A model generated the notes under the pieces. It was not told the DNA's origin and ran no database searches. It saw nothing but the letters and a program-made list of their open reading frames with translations. This document shows, piece by piece, positions 59,000 through 64,000 of a stretch of 64,000 nt of DNA (positions are counted from its first letter, which is position 1; every line of letters starts with the position of its first letter). Origin of the DNA: Limnohabitans radicicola (GTDB lineage Bacteria > Pseudomonadota > Gammaproteobacteria > Burkholderiales > Burkholderiaceae_C); the NCBI RefSeq assembly GCF_014837235.1, contig NZ_JACYFT010000001.1, forward strand, positions 1,005,688 to 1,069,687, written 5' to 3'. Both the position numbers and the translations under genes were made by a program.

Positions 59000-59445
59000 T
59001 GCAGCACCGGTGCCTGATGGCCTTGGTCGGCCACATCGTGCTGCGTGCCCGGGCTGGTGTGGTGCGCCACCATGCGCCAGCCCTGCGGGGTCTTGTGGTA
59101 AACGTTGGTGGCCAGCACCCAAGCGGTTTGCGCGCCTTGCGGCGTGAGCACGTCGACTTTCTCGACCAGGTGATGCACAGCACTCGCCAGCGACTCGATT
59201 TTGTGGATGCGCTCCGGATGGGCCTGCACGCTGCCATTGGAGAACATGGATTCGAAGGCCTGCCTGATGGCCCCTGCCCCAATCAACCTGGGGCCGCCAG
59301 GGTGCACACACACGATCTCGTCTTCTTCTGCCCAGCAGGCCATCAGCTGCTGAATGTCGGCGTTGTGCAGGGCTTCATAAAACGCCTGCTCGACGTCATC
59401 GGGCGTGCCACCGACCGTGGCGGCTTGGAGTTTGGCTTTTTTCAT
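58996..59445 (-). CDS. NTF2-like / SnoaL-like protein
   Basis: A 149-residue cone-shaped NTF2-fold protein (DUF4440/SnoaL-like): DDVEQAFYEALHNADIQQLM then CWAEEDEIVCVHPGGPRLIG and, near the end, VYHKTPQGWRMVAHHTSPG. Such proteins serve as small enzymes or ligand-binding modules; no catalytic residue set is clear. It is first in a three-gene leftward unit with the YheT hydrolase and a hypothetical protein, all joined by overlaps. Confidence 0.85.
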   Translation of the reverse strand: MKKAKLQAATVGGTPDDVEQAFYEALHNADIQQLMACWAEEDEIVCVHPGGPRLIGAGAIRQAFESMFSNGSVQAHPERIHKIESLASAVHHLVEKVDVLTPQGAQTAWVLATNVYHKTPQGWRMVAHHTSPGTQHDVADQGHQAPVLH

Positions 59446-59545
59446 GAGGCGGGGTACGGGCAAGGGACTCCATTGTGCCGTGTTCAAGGGCTTTGCGCAG
59501 TCCCTGTTTACTTGTAGGCTGCGCGGCGTTTTGCAAGCGCCCATG

Positions 59546-59577
59546 AAAAAACCCGGCCACATTGCTGCGCCGGGTTT
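59546..59577 (-). terminator. Intrinsic terminator of the ATP synthase operon
   Basis: On the minus strand AAACCCGGC pairs with GCCGGGTTT around an eleven-base loop, followed by more T residues. It stands 34 bases after the atpC stop. Confidence 0.85.
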
Positions 59578-59610
59578 GTTCAGAACGGGTTCGCCAAAGC
59601 GAACACACGC

Positions 59611-60024
59611 TCATTTCTTGCGGTATTTGCGCAAGGCAGCCAGTTGGGCCGCCAGCACGGTCAATTCAGCCTGGGCAGAGGCCAGATCCACTTCGCTCTT
59701 GGCGTTGCGGAGGGCTTCTTGCGCAGCCTGCTTGGCAGCATTGGCTTTCTCTTCGTCGAGGTCCTTGCCGCGGATGGCGGTGTCAGACAGCACGGTCACG
59801 CAGTCGGGCTGCACTTCCAGGATGCCACCGGCCACGAAGACGAATTCTTCGCCACCGTCAGCCGTCTCGATGCGAACAGACCCGGCCTTGATGCGGGTGA
59901 TCAGTGGGGTGTGGCGTGGGTAAATGCCCAACTCGCCAGACTCACCGGGCAGGGCCACAAACCGGGCTTCGCCCGAGAAAATGGACTCTTCTGCACTGAC
60001 CACATCAACGTGGATGGTGTTCAT
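59611..60024 (-). CDS. atpC: ATP synthase epsilon subunit
   Basis: A 137-residue subunit of the F1 central stalk. The N-terminal beta-sandwich is clear ([20 protein letters not shown], then [16 protein letters not shown]), followed by the C-terminal helical hairpin ([20 protein letters not shown] on). It regulates rotation and blocks ATP hydrolysis. It is the last gene of the atp operon, 69 bases after atpD, and ends at a terminator. Confidence 0.96.
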   Translation of the reverse strand: MNTIHVDVVSAEESIFSGEARFVALPGESGELGIYPRHTPLITRIKAGSVRIETADGGEEFVFVAGGILEVQPDCVTVLSDTAIRGKDLDEEKANAAKQAAQEALRNAKSEVDLASAQAELTVLAAQLAALRKYRKK

Positions 60025-60093
60025 TTTTGCTCCAGTTCAAAAAGGGAAAGTGGTTTCAGCGGTGAGGCGGCCGAGGCCACCTCATCGGTCCGC

Positions 60094-61518
<1,425 letters not shown>

Positions 61519-61537
61519 TTAAATCTTGTGAATGCCG

Positions 61538-62407
61538 TCAAACGGCCGCCGCACCCGCCACGATTTCCGAAAGTTCTTTCGTGATCGCCGCTTGACGCGT
61601 CTTGTTGTAGACCAGCTTGAGTTCGGCAATCACGTTGCCGGCGTTGTCTGTTGCAGCCTTCATGGCCACCATGCGTGCCGACTGCTCGGACGCCATGTTC
61701 TCAGCCACGGCCTGATAGACCTGGGCTTCAGCATAGCGCACCAACAGGTCATCAATGACGGCCTGAGCATCGGGCTCGTAGATGTAGTCCCAGGCATGGC
61801 CCGAAGCTGCACCTTCTTGCAAGGACTCGGCAGACAGGGGCAGCAACTGCTCCACCACCGACTCTTGTTTCATGGTGTTGATGAACTTGGTGTAGCACAG
61901 GTACACCGCGTTGACTTCACCTTTTACATAAGCGTCGAGCAACACCTTGACGGGGCCGATCAGACGCTCCAGATGCGGGGTATCACCCAGCTGCGTGACA
62001 TGCGACACCACTTTCGCGCCGACGCGACCCAAGAAGCCAAAGCCCTTGTTACCGATCGCCACGGCCTGTGTCCCCACGCCCTGCGCCTGCAGGTCGCGGA
62101 TTTTGTTGGTCACTGCACGCAGCACGTTGGTGTTCATGCCCCCACACAGGCCCTTGTCGGTTGTGACCACGATGAAACCGGCGCTTTTGGCGTCATTGGT
62201 TTGCATGAACGGGTGCACATACTCGGGGTTGGCCTTGCTCAGGTGACCTGCAACGGTACGGATCTTTTCGCTGTACGGACGAGCGGCACGCATCCGGTCC
62301 TGCGCCTTGCGCATTTTGGATGCGGCGACCATTTCCATGGCCTTGGTGATCTTCTTGGTGTTTTCCACCGATTTGATCTTGCCGCGAATTTCCTTGCCTG
62401 CTGCCAT
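61538..62407 (-). CDS. atpG: ATP synthase gamma subunit
   Basis: A 289-residue rotor shaft. The N-terminal coiled coil starts [20 protein letters not shown] and [16 protein letters not shown], and the C-terminal helix ends with [20 protein letters not shown]. Length and ends are normal. It is 27 bases after atpA and 37 before atpD. Confidence 0.97.
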   Translation of the reverse strand: MAAGKEIRGKIKSVENTKKITKAMEMVAASKMRKAQDRMRAARPYSEKIRTVAGHLSKANPEYVHPFMQTNDAKSAGFIVVTTDKGLCGGMNTNVLRAVTNKIRDLQAQGVGTQAVAIGNKGFGFLGRVGAKVVSHVTQLGDTPHLERLIGPVKVLLDAYVKGEVNAVYLCYTKFINTMKQESVVEQLLPLSAESLQEGAASGHAWDYIYEPDAQAVIDDLLVRYAEAQVYQAVAENMASEQSARMVAMKAATDNAGNVIAELKLVYNKTRQAAITKELSEIVAGAAAV

Positions 62408-62434
62408 GAAGGACTCCTTCGTTAGTAGCGGGTA

Positions 62435-63988
62435 TTAAGCGAATGTCTTCTTGAACGCTGCAATCGCAGTGTTCAGTTCGGCTTCAGCATCCTTGTCCAT
62501 CGCCTTGTCGGCTTCCAGCTTGGCCAGCAGCGCAGCGTGCTTGTCTTTGAGGTAGCCGTGCAGGCCGGACTCGAAAGGCAGAACGCGCTTGACATCGATG
62601 TCGTCCATGTAGCCCTTGTTCACAGCGAACAAAGTGGCGGCCATGGTGCTGATCGACAGCGGGCTGTACTGGGCCTGCTTGAGCAGTTCGGTCACGCGGG
62701 CACCGCGGTCGAGCTGCTTGCGGGTGGCTTCGTCCAGGTCAGAGGCGAACTGCGCAAACGCGGCCAGTTCACGGTACTGGGCCAGGTCGGTACGGATACC
62801 ACCGGACAGGTTCTTTACCAGTTTGGTCTGCGCTGCACCACCCACGCGGGACACCGAGATACCGGCGTTGATCGCGGGACGGATACCGGCGTTGAACAGG
62901 CTGGTTTCCAGGAAGATCTGACCGTCGGTGATCGAAATCACGTTGGTGGGCACGAAGGCAGACACGTCACCGGCTTGGGTTTCGATGATGGGCAATGCCG
63001 TCAGGGAACCGGTCTTGCCTTTGACTTCGCCTTTGGTGAAGGCTTCGACGTAGTCGGCGTTCACACGGGCCGCACGCTCGAGCAGACGGCTGTGCAGATA
63101 GAACACGTCGCCAGGGTAAGCTTCGCGGCCTGGTGGGCGGCGCAGCAGCAGCGACACTTGACGGTAAGCCACAGCCTGCTTGGACAGGTCGTCATACACG
63201 ATCAAGGCGTCCTGACCACGGTCACGGAAGTATTCGCCCATCGTGCAGCCGGAGTAGGCCGACACATACTGCATGGCAGCGGATTCGGAAGCGGAGGCGG
63301 CCACCACGATGGTGTACTCCATCGCACCGGCTTGCTCCAGAGCACGCACCACGTTCTTGATCGACGAGGCCTTTTGGCCAATCGCGACGTAAACGCAGGT
63401 CATGTTCTGACCTTTTTGGTTGATGATGGCGTCGATCGCGACGGCAGTCTTGCCGGTCTGACGGTCGCCAATGATCAGTTCGCGCTGACCGCGGCCCACG
63501 GGCACCATGGAGTCGATCGACTTCAGGCCCGTTTGCACAGGCTGGTCCACCGATTTACGTGCGATCACGCCTGGGGCGACTTTTTCGATCACGTCGGTCA
63601 TTTTGGCGTTGATCGGGCCTTTGCCGTCGATCGGCTGACCCAGCGCGTTCACCACGCGGCCAATGAGTTCGGGGCCCACGGGCACTTCCAGAATGCGGCC
63701 TGTGCACTTGACAGTGTCGCCTTCGGAAATGTGCTCGTATTCACCCAAAATCACGGCACCGACAGAGTCGCGCTCAAGGTTCAGGGCCAGGCCGAAAGTG
63801 GGGGTGCCGTCGGCCGTTGCCGGGAATTCGAGCATTTCGCCCTGCATCACGTCAGACAGGCCATGCACGCGGACGATACCGTCGGTCACAGACACCACAG
63901 TGCCTTGGTTGCGGATATCGGCGCTGGCGGACAGCCCTTCGATGCGGCTCTTGATCAGTTCAGAAATTTCTGCGGGATTGAGTTGCAT
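62435..63988 (-). CDS. atpA: ATP synthase alpha subunit
   Basis: A 517-residue regulatory nucleotide-binding subunit. Walker A is GDRQTGKT (174-181), with the alpha-type signature [20 protein letters not shown] before it and Walker [20 protein letters not shown] stands just before the ATG at 63988. The start of the operon (atpB, E, F, H) lies beyond the window. Confidence 0.97.
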   Translation of the reverse strand: MQLNPAEISELIKSRIEGLSASADIRNQGTVVSVTDGIVRVHGLSDVMQGEMLEFPATADGTPTFGLALNLERDSVGAVILGEYEHISEGDTVKCTGRILEVPVGPELIGRVVNALGQPIDGKGPINAKMTDVIEKVAPGVIARKSVDQPVQTGLKSIDSMVPVGRGQRELIIGDRQTGKTAVAIDAIINQKGQNMTCVYVAIGQKASSIKNVVRALEQAGAMEYTIVVAASASESAAMQYVSAYSGCTMGEYFRDRGQDALIVYDDLSKQAVAYRQVSLLLRRPPGREAYPGDVFYLHSRLLERAARVNADYVEAFTKGEVKGKTGSLTALPIIETQAGDVSAFVPTNVISITDGQIFLETSLFNAGIRPAINAGISVSRVGGAAQTKLVKNLSGGIRTDLAQYRELAAFAQFASDLDEATRKQLDRGARVTELLKQAQYSPLSISTMAATLFAVNKGYMDDIDVKRVLPFESGLHGYLKDKHAALLAKLEADKAMDKDAEAELNTAIAAFKKTFA

Positions 63989-64000
63989 GACTCTTTCCTT

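Overview
The window is one contiguous GC-rich bacterial chromosome segment that looks like a betaproteobacterium of the order Burkholderiales, probably family Comamonadaceae. This is inferred from the gene families present: several Bug-type tricarboxylate-transporter receptors, a DUF3567 protein, a TTG/GTG-tolerant translation style, and the local gene orders. No phage, transposase gene or CRISPR array is visible. Coding density is high and most long open frames opposite the real genes are GC-driven shadows.

Layout. 1-15 kb: housekeeping and mixed metabolism. This part holds the tail of an IclR regulator, a TonB-like proline-rich DUF3108 protein, an AbrB-type permease with a class III aminotransferase, purU with a GcvA-like LysR regulator, a GlcD-type flavoprotein, an unusual biotin-carrier/carboxyltransferase fusion, yggS, a 3-hydroxyisobutyrate-dehydrogenase-like enzyme, the conserved dolP-diaA-yraN / rsmI group and an EamA transporter. 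A 53-residue membrane peptide gene with its own promoter and ribosome-binding site sits at 15166-15327.

15.4-28 kb: a single leftward run of 14 genes headed by hpaR. It encodes the lower homoprotocatechuate (3,4-dihydroxyphenylacetate) meta-cleavage pathway, HpaG1, HpaG2, HpaE, HpaD, HpaF, HpaH and HpaI. Interspersed or appended are a MAPEG protein, two Bug receptors, an IlvD/Edd dehydratase, a class II aldolase-like protein and a PanE-like reductase. A perfect 16-bp palindrome abuts the hpaR start and is the likely HpaR operator. The upper pathway (hpaBC) is not in the window.

28-41 kb: a divergent nitronate monooxygenase, a cold-shock-like RRM protein with a long leader, radA, ilvE, a small CHCC zinc-finger protein, then an LPS-core/O-antigen block (GT2, GT4, O-antigen ligase, and GT25 further on). 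The block is interrupted by a CpxAR-like two-component system that has a CpxR-type box in its own promoter. AmpG and an M48 protease follow.

41-51.8 kb: an MBL hydrolase, a tannase/feruloyl-esterase lipoprotein with two phased operator-like palindromes, a MarR regulator, an alanine-rich coiled-coil protein, a Crp/Fnr regulator, an SMP-30-like protein, xthA/pyrE head to head, and gatCAB. 51.9-64 kb: mreBCD-mrdA (cell shape), tRNA-Arg(CCG), a cytochrome c5-like protein, a three-gene set with a YheT hydrolase, and the atpA-G-D-C end of the ATP synthase operon.

The most notable non-genic signals are the hpaR palindrome, the CpxR-type box, the twin palindromes before the tannase gene, a 70-bp hairpin element between hpaF and hpaH, three REP-like elements each starting six bases after a stop codon, and two head-to-head gene pairs whose start codons overlap.
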